Shown here one piece after another: positions 1-11,814 of a stretch of DNA of 64,000 bases (position 1 is the first letter of the stretch; each line of letters begins with the position of its first letter). Source of the DNA: Megascapheus bottae (taxonomy: Eukaryota > Chordata > Mammalia > Rodentia > Geomyidae); assembly GCA_024803745.1 (NCBI GenBank), contig JANJXV010000048.1:6873501-6937500 (forward strand). The letters are read 5' to 3'. The translations under genes were made by a program, and so were the position numbers. The notes under the pieces are model-generated. The model worked only from the letters and a program-made list of their open reading frames with translations. It was not told the DNA's origin and made no database searches.

Positions 1-1744
1 TACGTTAAGGGTTAGGGGAAGGGTTAGGTTTAGGGGTTGGGGTTAGGGTTAGGGTTAGAGTAAGTGTTAGGGTTAGGGTTAGGTTTAGGGTAAAAGTTAG
101 TGTTAGGGTTAGGGTTACGGTTAGGCTAAGGTGTTTGGTTTAGGGTTAGAGTTGGGGTTAGGGTAAGGGTAGGGGTTAGGGTTAGGGTTAGGTTTAGGGT
201 TAGGGTTAGGGTTAGGGTAAGGGGAAGGGTTTGGGTTAAGGTTAGGGTTAGTGTTAGGTTTAAGGTTAGGGCAAGGATTAGGGTTAGGGTAAGGTTTAGG
301 TTTAGGGTTATGGTTAGGGTTAGGTTAGGGGTTAAGGTTAGGGTAAGAGTAAGGGTTAGGATTAGGTTTAGGGTTGGGGTTCGGGTTAGGGTGAGGTTAT
401 GGGTAAGGGTTACGGTTCGGGTTACGTTTAGGGTAAGAGTTAGGGATAGGGTTAGGGTTAGGGTGAGCGTTAGGGTATGGGTTAGGTTTAGGGCTTAGGG
501 TTAGGATTAGGGTTAGGGTAAGGGTTAGGGTTAGGGTTTGGGTTAGGGTAAGGGATATGCTTAGACATAGGTATGGGGTTAGGGTTAGGGTTAGGGTAAG
601 GGTAACAGTTAGAATTAGGGTTAGGGTTAGTGTTAGGGTTAGGGTAAGGGTAAAGGTTAGGGTTAGGGTTAGTGTTAGGGTTAGTGTTAGGTTTAGGGTT
701 AGGGTTAGGGTAAGGGTAAGGTTTAGGGTTAGGGTTAGGGTTAGAGTAAGTGTAAGGCTTAGGATTAATGTTAGGGTTAGGTTTAGGGTTAGGGTTAGGG
801 TAAGGGGTAGGGTTAGGGTTAAGGTTAGGGTTAGGGTAAGGGTTAATGTTAGGGTTAGGTTTAGGGCTAGGGTTAATGTTAGGGTTAGGGAGAGGGTTAG
901 CATAAGGGTAAGGTTTGGGGTTAGTGTTAGGGTTAAGGTTAGGGTTAGGGTTAGGGTTAGGCTAATGGTTAGGTTAGGGTTAGGGTTAGGGTAAGGGTTA
1001 GGGTTTGTGTTAAAGTTAGTGTTAGAGTTAAGGTTAGCATTAGGGTAAGTGTTAAGGTTAGGGTTAGGGTTAGGGTAAGGGTTAGGTTTAGGGGTTAGGG
1101 TTAGGTTTAGGGTGAGGGTTAGGTATAGGGATTAGGGTTAGGGTTAGGGTTTGTGTAAGGGTTACTGTTAGGGTTATGATTTAGGGTTAGGGTAAGAGTT
1201 AGGGTTAGTGTTAGGGTTAGGTTTAGGTTTAGGCTTAGGGTAAGGGTAAGGGTTAGGGTTAGGTTTAGTTTCAGGGTTAGGGTTAGGGTAAGGGTTAGGG
1301 TTAGGGTTAGTGTTAGGTTTAGGATTAAGTTCACGGTTAGGGTTAGGGTAAGGGTGAGGGTTAGGGTTAGGGTTAGGGGTCAGGGTTAGGGTTAGGGTTA
1401 GGTTTAGGATAAGGGTAAGGTTTAGCGTTAGAGTTAGGTTTGGGGTTAGGGTTAGGGTTAGGGTTAGTGTTGAGGTTAGGGTTAGGGTTAGGGTTAGGCT
1501 AAGAGTTAGGGTTAGGGTTAGGGTAAGGCTTCCGGTTAGATTTAGGGTTAGGGTTAGAGGTAGGATTAGGGTTAGGTTAAGGGTAAGGGTTAGGGTAAGG
1601 GTTAGGGTTAGTGGTTAGGGTTAGGGTTATGATTAGGGTAAGGGTTAGGTTAGGGTTAGGGTTAGGGTTAGGGTTAGGTTTGGCGTTAGGGTTAGGGTTA
1701 GGGTTAGGGTAAGAGTAAGGGTTAGGGTTAGGGTTAGGGTTAGG
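1..1744 (+). repeat. Block A-B-C-D, copy 1
   Basis: Module A word GGCTAAGGTGTTTGG is at 124-138, module B word GGTTCGGGTTACG near 415, module C (GTTAGAATTAGG) near 607 and module D (CTTCCGG) at 1,529. The same order and nearly the same spacing return at 12,630 (offset 12,629) and 15,918 (offset 15,917). The + strand reading of 310-498 is identical to that of 12,939-13,127 and differs by one residue from 16,227-16,415. No gene is present; the open frames are hexamer translations. Confidence 0.85.
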
Positions 1745-2426
1745 GTTAGGGTTAGGGTAAGGGTAGGGGTTAGGGTTAGGGTTAGGTTTCTTGTTAGGGT
1801 TAGGGTTAGGGTTAGCTAAGGGTTAGAGTTAGGGTTAGGGTTAAGTTTAGGGTTAGTGTTAGGTTTAGGGTTAGGGTTAGGGTAAGGGTAAGGGTTAGCT
1901 TAGGGTTAGGGTTAGGGTTAAGGTTATGGTTACTGTTAGGGTTAGACTAAGTGTTAGGCTAAGGGTTAGGCTAAGGGTTAGGGTTTGGGTTAGTGTTAGG
2001 GTTAGGGTAAGGTTTAGGGTTAGGGGTTAGGGTTAGGTTTAGGGTAAGGGTTAGGGTAGGTTTAGAGTTAGGGTTAGGGTTAGTGTAAGGGTTAGGTTTA
2101 TGTTAAGGGTTAGGGTAAGTGTTAGGGTTAGGGTTAGGGTTAGGGCAAGGGTAAGTGTTAGGGTTAGGGTTAGGGTTAGCGTTAGGGTTAGGGTAAGGGT
2201 AAGGGTTAGCGTTAGGGTTAGGAATAGGTTTAGGGTTGGGGTTAAGGTTAGGGTTAGTGTTCGCGTAAGGGTAAGTGTTAGGGTTAGGGTTAGTGTAAGG
2301 GTAAGTGTTAGGATTAGGGTTAGGGTTTGGGTTAGGTTTAGGGTTAGGATAATGTTAAGGGGTAAGGTAAGGTTTAGGGTTAGGTTTAGTGTTAGGTTGA
2401 GGGTAAGGATTAGTTTTAGAGTTAGG
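1745..2426 (+). repeat. Older, diverged partial copy of the 2,626-bp unit
   Basis: This stretch aligns with 4,371-5,052 at an offset of about 2,626-2,630, but with scattered substitutions. In 2,341-2,400 I count about five differences in 60 bp, all substitutions. It includes the GGGCAAGGG and TTAGCG words of module E. Homology starts where copy 1 of module D ends, so 1,745 is a chimeric junction. It shows that the 2.6-kb period existed before the nearly perfect duplication to its right. Confidence 0.7.
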
Positions 2427-5052
2427 GTTAGGTTTAGGGTTAGGGTTAGGGTAAGGGTAAGGGTAAGGGTTAGGGTTAGGGTTAGGGTTAAGTTTATGTT
2501 TAGGGTTAGGGTTAGGGTTAGGATTAGGGTTAGGTTTAGATTTAGGGTTAGGCTTAGGGTAAAGGTAAGGGTGAGGGTTAGGGTTAGGTTTAGGGTTAGG
2601 GTTAGGTTAGGGTTAGGGTTAGGGTTAGTGTTGGGGAAAGGGCAAGGGTTAGGGTTAGGGTAAGGGTAAGGGATAGGGTTAGGGTTAGGTTTAGGGTTAG
2701 GGGTTAGGGTTAGGGTTAGGGTTAGCGTAAGGGTTAGATTTAGGGTTAGGTAAGGGGTAGGGTTAGGGTTAAAGTTAGGTTAAGACTAAGGGTTAGATTT
2801 ATGGTTCGGATTAGGGTTAGGGTTAGGGTTAGGGTAAGGGTAAGTGTAAGGTTAGGGTTAGGGTTAGGGTAAGTGTACGGTTTAGGCTTAGGGTTAGGGT
2901 TAGGGTTAGGGATAGGTTTGGGTTAGGGTTATGGTTAGGGTTAGGGTTAGGGATAGGTTTGGGTTAGGGTTTGGGTTAGGGTTAGGGATACGTTTGGGTT
3001 AAGGGTTAGGGTAAGGGTTAAGGTTAGGGTAAAGATTATGGTTAGGTTTAGATTTAGGGTTAGGGTAAGGGCACGGTTTAGGGTTAGGGTTAAGTTTGGG
3101 ATTAGGGTTAGGGTAAGAGTAAGGTTTAGGGTTAGGTTACGGTTAGGGTAAGGGTTAGGGGTAGGGTTAGGGATAGGTTTGGGGTTAGGGTTAGGGTAAG
3201 GGTTAGGGTTAGGGTAAGGGTTAGGATTCTGGTTAGGTTAGGGTAAGGGTAACTGTTAGGATTAGGGTAAGGGTAAGGGTTAGGGTTAGGGTCAGGGTTA
3301 GTGTTAGGGTTAGGGTTAGTGTTAGGGTTAGTGTTTGGTTTAGGGTTAGGGTTACAGTAAGGGTAAGGGTTAGGTTTAGGGTAAGGGTAAGGCTTAGGAT
3401 TAATGTTAGGATTAGGGTTAGGTTTAGGGTTAGGGTTAGGGTTAGAGTTAGGGTTAGGGTTAAGTTTAGGGTTAGTGTTAGGGTTAGGGTTAGGGTTAGG
3501 GTAAGAGTAAGGGTTAGGGTTAAGGTTAGGGTTAGGGTTAAGGTTATGGTTAGTGTTAGGGTTAGGTTAAGGGTTAAGGTTAGGTTTAGGGTAAGGGTTG
3601 GGGTCAGGGTTAGGGTTAGGGTTAGGGTAAAGTTTAGGGTTAGGGTAAGGGTTAGGGTTAGAGTTAGGTTTAGGGTTAGCATTAAGTTTAGGGTAAAGGT
3701 TAGGGTTAGGTTTAGGGTTAGGCTTAGGATAAGGGTTAGGTTTAGGGTTAGGGTGAGGGTAAGGTTTAGGATTAGGGTTAGGGTTAAGTTTAGGGTTAGG
3801 GTTAGGTTTAGGATTAGGTTTAGGGTTAGGCTTAGGGTAAGGATTAGTGTTAGGGTTAGGGTTGGGGTTAGGTTTAGGTTTCATGTATGGGTAATGGTTA
3901 GGGTTAGGATTAGGGTTAGGGTTAGGGTTAGGGTTAGGATTAGTGTTAGGGTTAGGCTTAGGGTACGGACTAGTGTTAGGGTTAGGGTTGGGTTTATGGT
4001 TAGGGTTAGGGTAAGGGTAAGGGTTAGGGTTAGGGTTAGGGTTAGGGCTTAGGGTAAGGGTTAGGGTTAGATTTAGGTTTAGGGTAAGGGTACGGTATAG
4101 GTTTAGGGTTTGGTTTGGGGTTAGGGTTAGGGTAAGAGTAAGGGTTAGTGTTAGGGTTAGGGTTAGGGTTAGGGAAAGTGTAAGGGTTAGGGGTAGGGTT
4201 AGGGTAAGGGTAAAGGTTAGGGTTAGGTTAAGGGTTAGGGTAAGGTTTAAGTTTAGGGGTTGGGGTTAGGGTAAGGGTTAGGGTAAGTGTTAGGGTTAGG
4301 GTTAGGATTAGGGTAAAAGTTAGTGTTAGGGTTAGGGTTATGGTTAGGCTAAGGTGTTTGGTTTAGGGTTATGTTTAGGGTTAGGGTAAGGGTAGGGGTT
4401 AGGGTTAGGGTTAGGTTTAGTGTTAGGGTTAGGGTTAGGGTTAGCGCAAGTGTTAGAGTTAGGGTTAGGGTTAAGTTTAGGGTTAGTGTTAGGGTTAGGG
4501 TTAGGGTTAGGGTAAGGGTAAGGGTTAGGGTTAGGGTTAGGGTTAAGGTTATGGTTAGTGTTAGGGTTAGGCTAAGTGTTAGGGTAAGGGTTAGGGTAAG
4601 GGTTAGGGTTTGGGTTAGTGTTAGGGTTAGGGTAAGGGTTAGGGTTAGGGGTTAGGGTTAGGTTTAGGGTAAGGGTTAGGGATAGTTTTAGAGTTATGGT
4701 TAGGGTTAGTGTAAGGGTTAGGGTTATGGTTAGGGTTAGGGTAAGGGTTAGGGTTAGGGTTAGGGTTAGGGCAAGGGTAAGTGTTAGGGTTAGGGTTAGG
4801 GTTAGCGTTAGGGTTAGGGTAAGGGTAAGGGTTAGCGTTAGGGTTAGGTTTAGGTTTAGGTTTGGGGTTAAGGTTAGGGTTAGGGTTAGCGTAAGGGTAA
4901 GTGTTAGGGTTAGGGTTAGTGTAAGGGTAAGTGTTAGGATTAGGGTTAGGGTTTGGGTTAGGTTTAGGGTTAGGATAAGGTTAAGGTTTAAGGTAAGGGT
5001 TAGGGTTAGGTTTAGTGTTAGGGTGAGGGTAAGGATTAGTTTTAGAGTTAGG
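2427..5052 (+). repeat. 2,626-bp tandem unit, copy 1 (modules E, F, G, A)
   Basis: The unit carries the rest of module E (TTTAGATTTAGG), module F (GGGCACGG at 3,069), module G (TACGGACTAGT at 3,964) and module A (4,347-4,361). All open frames in it reappear residue for residue 2,626 bp downstream: 3,233-3,682 with 5,859-6,308, 3,546-4,052 with 6,172-6,678, and 4,371-4,655 with 6,997-7,281. After the mismatch at 2,427/5,053, every further point I compared matched up to about 5,254. Confidence 0.9.
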
Positions 5053-7678
5053 TTTAGGTTTAGGGTTAGGGTTAGGGTAAGGGTAAGGGTAAGGGTTAGG
5101 GTTAGGGTTAGGGTTAAGTTTATGTTTAGGGTTAGGGTTAGGGTTAGGATTAGGGTTAGGTTTAGATTTAGGGTTAGGCTTAGGGTAAAGGTAAGGGTGA
5201 GGGTTAGGGTTAGGTTTAGGGTTAGGGTTAGGTTAGGGTTAGGGTTAGGGTTAGTGTTGGGGAAAGGGCAAGGGTTAGGGTTAGGGTAAGGGTAAGGGAT
5301 AGGGTTAGGGTTAGGTTTAGGGTTAGGGGTTAGGGTTAGGGTTAGGGTTAGCGTAAGGGTTAGATTTAGGGTTAGGTAAGGGGTAGGGTTAGGGTTAAAG
5401 TTAGGTTAAGACTAAGGGTTAGATTTATGGTTCGGATTAGGGTTAGGGTTAGGGTTAGGGTAAGGGTAAGTGTAAGGTTAGGGTTAGGGTTAGGGTAAGT
5501 GTACGGTTTAGGCTTAGGGTTAGGGTTAGGGTTAGGGATAGGTTTGGGTTAGGGTTATGGTTAGGGTTAGGGTTAGGGATAGGTTTGGGTTAGGGTTTGG
5601 GTTAGGGTTAGGGATACGTTTGGGTTAAGGGTTAGGGTAAGGGTTAAGGTTAGGGTAAAGATTATGGTTAGGTTTAGATTTAGGGTTAGGGTAAGGGCAC
5701 GGTTTAGGGTTAGGGTTAAGTTTGGGATTAGGGTTAGGGTAAGAGTAAGGTTTAGGGTTAGGTTACGGTTAGGGTAAGGGTTAGGGGTAGGGTTAGGGAT
5801 AGGTTTGGGGTTAGGGTTAGGGTAAGGGTTAGGGTTAGGGTAAGGGTTAGGATTCTGGTTAGGTTAGGGTAAGGGTAACTGTTAGGATTAGGGTAAGGGT
5901 AAGGGTTAGGGTTAGGGTCAGGGTTAGTGTTAGGGTTAGGGTTAGTGTTAGGGTTAGTGTTTGGTTTAGGGTTAGGGTTACAGTAAGGGTAAGGGTTAGG
6001 TTTAGGGTAAGGGTAAGGCTTAGGATTAATGTTAGGATTAGGGTTAGGTTTAGGGTTAGGGTTAGGGTTAGAGTTAGGGTTAGGGTTAAGTTTAGGGTTA
6101 GTGTTAGGGTTAGGGTTAGGGTTAGGGTAAGAGTAAGGGTTAGGGTTAAGGTTAGGGTTAGGGTTAAGGTTATGGTTAGTGTTAGGGTTAGGTTAAGGGT
6201 TAAGGTTAGGTTTAGGGTAAGGGTTGGGGTCAGGGTTAGGGTTAGGGTTAGGGTAAAGTTTAGGGTTAGGGTAAGGGTTAGGGTTAGAGTTAGGTTTAGG
6301 GTTAGCATTAAGTTTAGGGTAAAGGTTAGGGTTAGGTTTAGGGTTAGGCTTAGGATAAGGGTTAGGTTTAGGGTTAGGGTGAGGGTAAGGTTTAGGATTA
6401 GGGTTAGGGTTAAGTTTAGGGTTAGGGTTAGGTTTAGGATTAGGTTTAGGGTTAGGCTTAGGGTAAGGATTAGTGTTAGGGTTAGGGTTGGGGTTAGGTT
6501 TAGGTTTCATGTATGGGTAATGGTTAGGGTTAGGATTAGGGTTAGGGTTAGGGTTAGGGTTAGGATTAGTGTTAGGGTTAGGCTTAGGGTACGGACTAGT
6601 GTTAGGGTTAGGGTTGGGTTTATGGTTAGGGTTAGGGTAAGGGTAAGGGTTAGGGTTAGGGTTAGGGTTAGGGCTTAGGGTAAGGGTTAGGGTTAGATTT
6701 AGGTTTAGGGTAAGGGTACGGTATAGGTTTAGGGTTTGGTTTGGGGTTAGGGTTAGGGTAAGAGTAAGGGTTAGTGTTAGGGTTAGGGTTAGGGTTAGGG
6801 AAAGTGTAAGGGTTAGGGGTAGGGTTAGGGTAAGGGTAAAGGTTAGGGTTAGGTTAAGGGTTAGGGTAAGGTTTAAGTTTAGGGGTTGGGGTTAGGGTAA
6901 GGGTTAGGGTAAGTGTTAGGGTTAGGGTTAGGATTAGGGTAAAAGTTAGTGTTAGGGTTAGGGTTATGGTTAGGCTAAGGTGTTTGGTTTAGGGTTATGT
7001 TTAGGGTTAGGGTAAGGGTAGGGGTTAGGGTTAGGGTTAGGTTTAGTGTTAGGGTTAGGGTTAGGGTTAGCGCAAGTGTTAGAGTTAGGGTTAGGGTTAA
7101 GTTTAGGGTTAGTGTTAGGGTTAGGGTTAGGGTTAGGGTAAGGGTAAGGGTTAGGGTTAGGGTTAGGGTTAAGGTTATGGTTAGTGTTAGGGTTAGGCTA
7201 AGTGTTAGGGTAAGGGTTAGGGTAAGGGTTAGGGTTTGGGTTAGTGTTAGGGTTAGGGTAAGGGTTAGGGTTAGGGGTTAGGGTTAGGTTTAGGGTAAGG
7301 GTTAGGGATAGTTTTAGAGTTATGGTTAGGGTTAGTGTAAGGGTTAGGGTTATGGTTAGGGTTAGGGTAAGGGTTAGGGTTAGGGTTAGGGTTAGGGCAA
7401 GGGTAAGTGTTAGGGTTAGGGTTAGGGTTAGCGTTAGGGTTAGGGTAAGGGTAAGGGTTAGCGTTAGGGTTAGGTTTAGGTTTAGGTTTGGGGTTAAGGT
7501 TAGGGTTAGGGTTAGCGTAAGGGTAAGTGTTAGGGTTAGGGTTAGTGTAAGGGTAAGTGTTAGGATTAGGGTTAGGGTTTGGGTTAGGTTTAGGGTTAGG
7601 ATAAGGTTAAGGTTTAAGGTAAGGGTTAGGGTTAGGTTTAGTGTTAGGGTGAGGGTAAGGATTAGTTTTAGAGTTAGG
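5053..7678 (+). repeat. 2,626-bp tandem unit, copy 2
   Basis: This is the second copy, with the GGGCACGG word at 5,695, TACGGACTAGT at 6,590 and module A at 6,973-6,987, each exactly 2,626 bp after copy 1. Identity at every point checked suggests a recent duplication, or an assembly duplication, because other module copies in the window differ at several percent of positions. Confidence 0.9.
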
Positions 7679-8060
7679 TTTAGGTTTAGGGTTAGGGTTA
7701 GGGTAAGGGTAAGGGTAAGGGTTAGGGTTAGGGTTAGGGTTAAGTTTATGTTTAGGGTTAGGGTTAGGGTTAGGATTAGGGTTAGGTTTAGATTTAGGGT
7801 TAGGCTTAGGGTAAAGGTAAGGGTGAGGGTTAGGGTTAGGTTTAGGGTTAGGGTTAGGTTAGGGTTAGGGTTAGGGTTAGGGTTGGGGAAAGGGCAAGGG
7901 ATAGGGTTAGGGTAAGGGTAAGGGATAGGGTTAGGGTTAGGTTTAGGGTTAGGGGTTAGGGTTAGGGTTAGGGTTAGCGTAAGGGTTAGATTTAGGGTTA
8001 GGGTAAGGGATAGGGTTAGGGTTAAGTTTAGGTTAAGACTAAGGGTTAGATTTATGGTTA
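7679..8060 (+). repeat. Partial third copy of the 2,626-bp unit
   Basis: The match continues unbroken to about 7,880, where TTAGTGTTGG of copy 2 becomes TTAGGGTTGG. From there to about 8,060 similarity remains but with substitutions and small indels. The nearly perfect tract therefore spans about 2.07 copies and ends inside module E, not at a module boundary. Confidence 0.7.
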
Positions 8061-8815
8061 GGGTTAGGATTAGGTTTAGGGTAAGGATAAGTGTAAGGTT
8101 TAGGGTTAAGAATAGGATAAGGGTAAGGGTTAGGGTTAGAGTTAGAGTTAAGGTTAGGGTTAGTGTTAGGGTTAGGGTTAGGGTTTGGTAAGTATACGGG
8201 TTAGGGTTAGGGTTATGGTTAGGTTAAGGTTACGGTTTAGGGTTAGGATTAGGGTTAGGGGTTAGGGTAAGGGTTAGGGTTAGATTTAGGGTTAGGGTAA
8301 GGGTACGGTTTAGGCTTAGGTTTAGGGTTAGGGTTAGGGTTAGGGATAGGTTTGGGTTAGGGTTAGGGTTAGGGTTAGGAATAGGTTTGGGTTAGGGTTA
8401 GGGTTAGGGTTAGGGATACGTTTGGGTTTAGGGTTAGGGTAAGGGTTATTGTTAGGGTAAAGATTAGGGTTAGGTTTAGATTTAGGGTTAGGGTAAGGGC
8501 ACGGTTTAGGGTTAGGGTTAAGTTTGGGATTAGGGTTAGGGTAAGAGTAAGGTTTAGGGTTAGGTTACGGTTAGGGTAAGGGTTAGGGGTAGGGTTAGGG
8601 ATAGGTTTGGGGTTAGGGTTAGGGTAAGGGTTAGGGTTAGGGTAAGGGTTAGGATTCTGGTTAGGTTAGGGTAAGGGTAACTGTTAGGATTAGGGTCAGG
8701 GATAGGGTTAGGGTTAGTGTTAGGGTTAGGGTAAGGGTAAGGGTTTGGGTTAGGGTCAGGGTTAGTGTTAGGGTTAGGGTTAGTGTTAGGGTTAGTGTTT
8801 GGTTTAGGGTTAGGG
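8061..8815 (+). repeat. Module F copy with telomeric linker
   Basis: It contains the repeated GGGATAGGTTTGGG and GGGATACGTTTGGG words, GGGCACGG at 8,497 and GGATTCTGG near 8,652. It parallels 2,910-3,270, 11,180-11,500 and 33,220-33,560. No gene. Confidence 0.65.
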
Positions 8816-10110
8816 TTACGGTAAGGGTAAGGGTAGGGTTAGGGTTAGGTTTAGGGTAAGGGTAAGGCTTAGGATCAATGATAGGATTAGGGTTAGGGTT
8901 AGGGTTAGGGTAAGGGTTAGAGTTAGGGTTAGGGTTAAGTTTAGGGTTAGTGTTAGGGTAAGGGTTACGGTTAGGGTAAGAGTAAGGGTTAGTGTTAGGG
9001 TTAGGGTTAGGGTTAGGGTTAGGGTTAGGGTTAGGGTAAGTGTAAGAGTTAGGATTAGGGCTAGGGTTACGGTTACGGTTAGGGTAAGGGTAACTGTTAG
9101 AATTAGGGTTAGGGTTAGTGTTAGGGTTAGGGTAAGGGTAAAGGTTAGGGTTAGGGTTAGGGTTAGGGTTAGTGTTAGGGTTAGTGTTAGGTTTAGGGTT
9201 AGGGTTAGGGTAAGGGTAAGGTTTAGGGTTAGGGTTAGGGTTAGAGTAAGTGTAAGGCTTAGGATTAATGTTAGGGTTAGGTTTAGGGTTAGGGTTAGGG
9301 TAAGGGGAAGTGTTAGGGTTAGGGTTAAGGTAAGGGTTAATGTTAGGTTTAGTTTTAAGGCTAGGGTTAATATTAGGGTTAGGGAGAGGGTTAGGGTAAG
9401 GGTAAGGTTTGGGCTTAGGGTTAGGGTTAACATTAGGGTTAGGGTTAGGGTTAGGGTTAGGCTAATGGTTAGGGTTAGGGTTAGGGTAAGGGTTAGGGTT
9501 TGTGTTAGAGTTAGTGTTAGAGTTAGGGTTAGCATTAGGGTAAGGGTTAGGGTTAGGGTTAGGGTAAGGGTTAGGTTTAGGGGTTAGGGTTAGGGTTTGT
9601 GTAAGGGTTAGTGTTAGGGTTATGGTTTAGGGTTAGGGTAAGAGTTAGGGTTAGTGTTAGGGTTAGGTTTAGGTTTAGGCTTAGGGTAAGGGTAAGGGTT
9701 AGGGTTAGGTTTAGTTTCAGGGTTAGGGTTAGGGTAAGGGTTAGGGTTAGGGTTAGTGTTAGGTTTACGGTTAAGTTCAGGGTTAGGGTTAGGGTAAGGG
9801 TGAGGGTTAGGTTTAGGGTTAGGGGTCAGGGTTAGGGTTAGGGTTAGGTTTAGGATAAGGGTAAGGTTTAGCGTTAGAGTTAGGTTTGGGGTTAGGGTTA
9901 GGGTTAGGGTTAGTGTTGAGGTTAGGGTTAGGGTTAGGGTTAGGCTAAGGGTTAGGTTTAGGGTTAGGGTAAGGCTTCCGTTTAGATTTAGGGTTAGGGT
10001 TAGAGGTAGGATTAGGGTTAGGTTAAGGGTAAGGGTTAGGGGAAGGGTTAGGGTTAGTGGTTAGGGTTAGGGTTAGGATTAGGGTAAGGGTTAGGTTAGG
10101 GTTAGGGTTA
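8816..10110 (+). repeat. Modules C and D, additional copy
   Basis: Module C word GTTAGAATTAGG lies near 9,091 and module D word CTTCCG at 9,975. The stretch parallels about 560-1,680, with local losses and gains. The long - strand frame over 8,816-9,535 is an uninterrupted Leu-Thr repeat and not a gene. Confidence 0.65.
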
Positions 10111-10790
10111 GGGTTAGGGTAAGAGTAAGGGTTAGGGTTAGGGTTAGGGTTAAGGTTAGGGTAGGGTTAGGGTAAGTGTAAGGGTTAGGTTTAGGTTTAG
10201 GGTTAGGGTTAGGGTAAGGATTAGGTTTCGGTTTAGGGTTAGGGTTAGCATTAAGGTTAGGCTTAGGGTTAGGGTAAAGGGTAAGGGTTAGATTTAGGGT
10301 TAGGGTTAGGGTAAGTGTTATGTTTAAGGTTAGGGTTAGGGTTATTGGTTAGATTTAGGGTTAGGGTTAGGTTTAGTGTAAGGGTAAGGGTTAGGGTTAG
10401 GGTTAGGGTTAGGGTTAGAGTAAGGGTAAAGGTTAGGATAGGGTTGGTGTAGGGTTAGGGATAGGGTTAGTGTTAGGGTAAGGGTTAGGGTTATGGTTAG
10501 GGTTAGGGTTAAGTTTAGGGTTATGGTAAGGGTTAGGTTTCGCGTGAGGGTTAGGTTTAGGTTTAGTGTTAGGTTTAGTGTAATGGTAAGGGTTATGTTT
10601 AGGTTTAGGCTCAGGGTTAGGGTTAGGGTAAGGGTTAGAGTTAGGGTTAGAGTTAGGGTAAGGATTAAGGTTAGGCTTAGGGTTAGGTTTAGGTTTAGGG
10701 TTAGGGTTAGGGTAAGGGGAAGGGTTTGGGTTAAGGTTAGGGTTAGGGTTAGGTTTAAGGTTACGGAAAGGATTAGGGTTAGGGTAAGTT
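10111..10790 (+). repeat. Module H, first copy
   Basis: It holds GGTTTCGG followed by GCATTAAGG near 10,225-10,260, then GGATAGGG with GGTGTAGGG from 10,436, a TTTCGCGTGAGGG word near 10,538 and AGGCTCAGGG near 10,606. Together with the module D end before it, this is duplicated at 34.2-35.2 kb at a spacing of about 24.5 kb. Module H otherwise belongs to the right-hand part of the window. Confidence 0.65.
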
Positions 10791-11144
10791 TTAGGGTTAG
10801 GGTTAGGGTTAGGGTTAGGTTAGGGATTAAGGTTAGGGTAAGAGTAAGGGTTAGGATTAGGATTAGGGTTGGGGTTCGAGTTAGGGTGAGGGTATGGGTA
10901 AGGGTTACGGTTCGGGTTACGTTTAGGGTAAGGGTTAGGGATAGTGTTAGGGTTAGGGTGAGCGTTACTGTATGTGTTAGGTTTAGGGCTTAGGGTTAGG
11001 ATTAGGGTTAGGGTAAGGGTTAGGGTTAGGGTTAGGGTAAGTGATATGGTTAGGCATAGGTTTGGGGTTAGGGATAGGGTAAGTTTTAGGGTTAGGGAAA
11101 GTTTAGGGTTATGGTTAGGGTTAGGGTAAGGGTAACTGTTAGAA

Positions 11145-11160
<16 letters not shown>
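10791..11160 (+). repeat. Module B and start of module C
   Basis: The GGTTCGGGTTACG word lies near 10,908, inside a frame that parallels 310-498. A short piece of module C (GTTAGAATTAGG near 11,133) follows and then breaks off into module F, giving a chimeric junction near 11,160. Confidence 0.6.
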
Positions 11161-11184
<24 letters not shown>

Positions 11185-11814
11185 GGATAGGTTTGGGTTA
11201 GGGTTAGGGTTAGGGATACGTTTGGGTTTAGGGTTAGGGTAAGGGTTATGGTTAGGGTAAAGATTAGGGTTAGGTTTAGATTTAGGGTTAGGGTAAGGGC
11301 ACGGTTTAGGGTTAGGGTTAAGTTTGGGATTAGGGTTAGGGTAAGAGTAAGGTTTAGGGTTAGGTTACGGTTAGGGTAAGGGTTAGGGGTAGGGTTAGGG
11401 ATAGGTTTGGGGTTAGGGTTAGGGTAAGGGTTAGGGTTAGGGTAAGGGTTAGGATTCTGGTTAGGTTAGGTTAAGGGTAACTGTTAGGATTAGGGTCAGG
11501 GTTAGGATTAGGGTTAGTGTTAGGGTTAGGTAAGGGTAAGGGTTAGGGTTAGGGTCAGGGTTAGTGTTAGGGTTAGGGTTAGTGTTAGGGTTAGTGTTTG
11601 GTTTAGGGTTAGGGTTACGGTAAGGGTAAGGGTAGGGTTAGGGTTAGGTTTAGGGTAAGGGTAAGGCTTAGGATTAATGTTAGGTTTAGGGTTAGGGTTA
11701 GGGTTAGGGTAAGGGTTAGAGTTACGGTTAGGGTTAAGTTTAGGGTTAGTGTTAGGGTAAGGGTTAGGGTTAGGGTAAGAGTAAGGGTTAGGGTTAGGGT
11801 TAGGGTTAGGGTTA
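11161..11814 (+). repeat. Module F copy and following Leu-Thr register tract
   Basis: GGGATACGTTTGGG near 11,214, GGGCACGG at 11,297 and GGATTCTGG near 11,452 mark module F. The rest, to 11,814, parallels 3,270-3,540 and 33,560-33,890. Confidence 0.6.
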
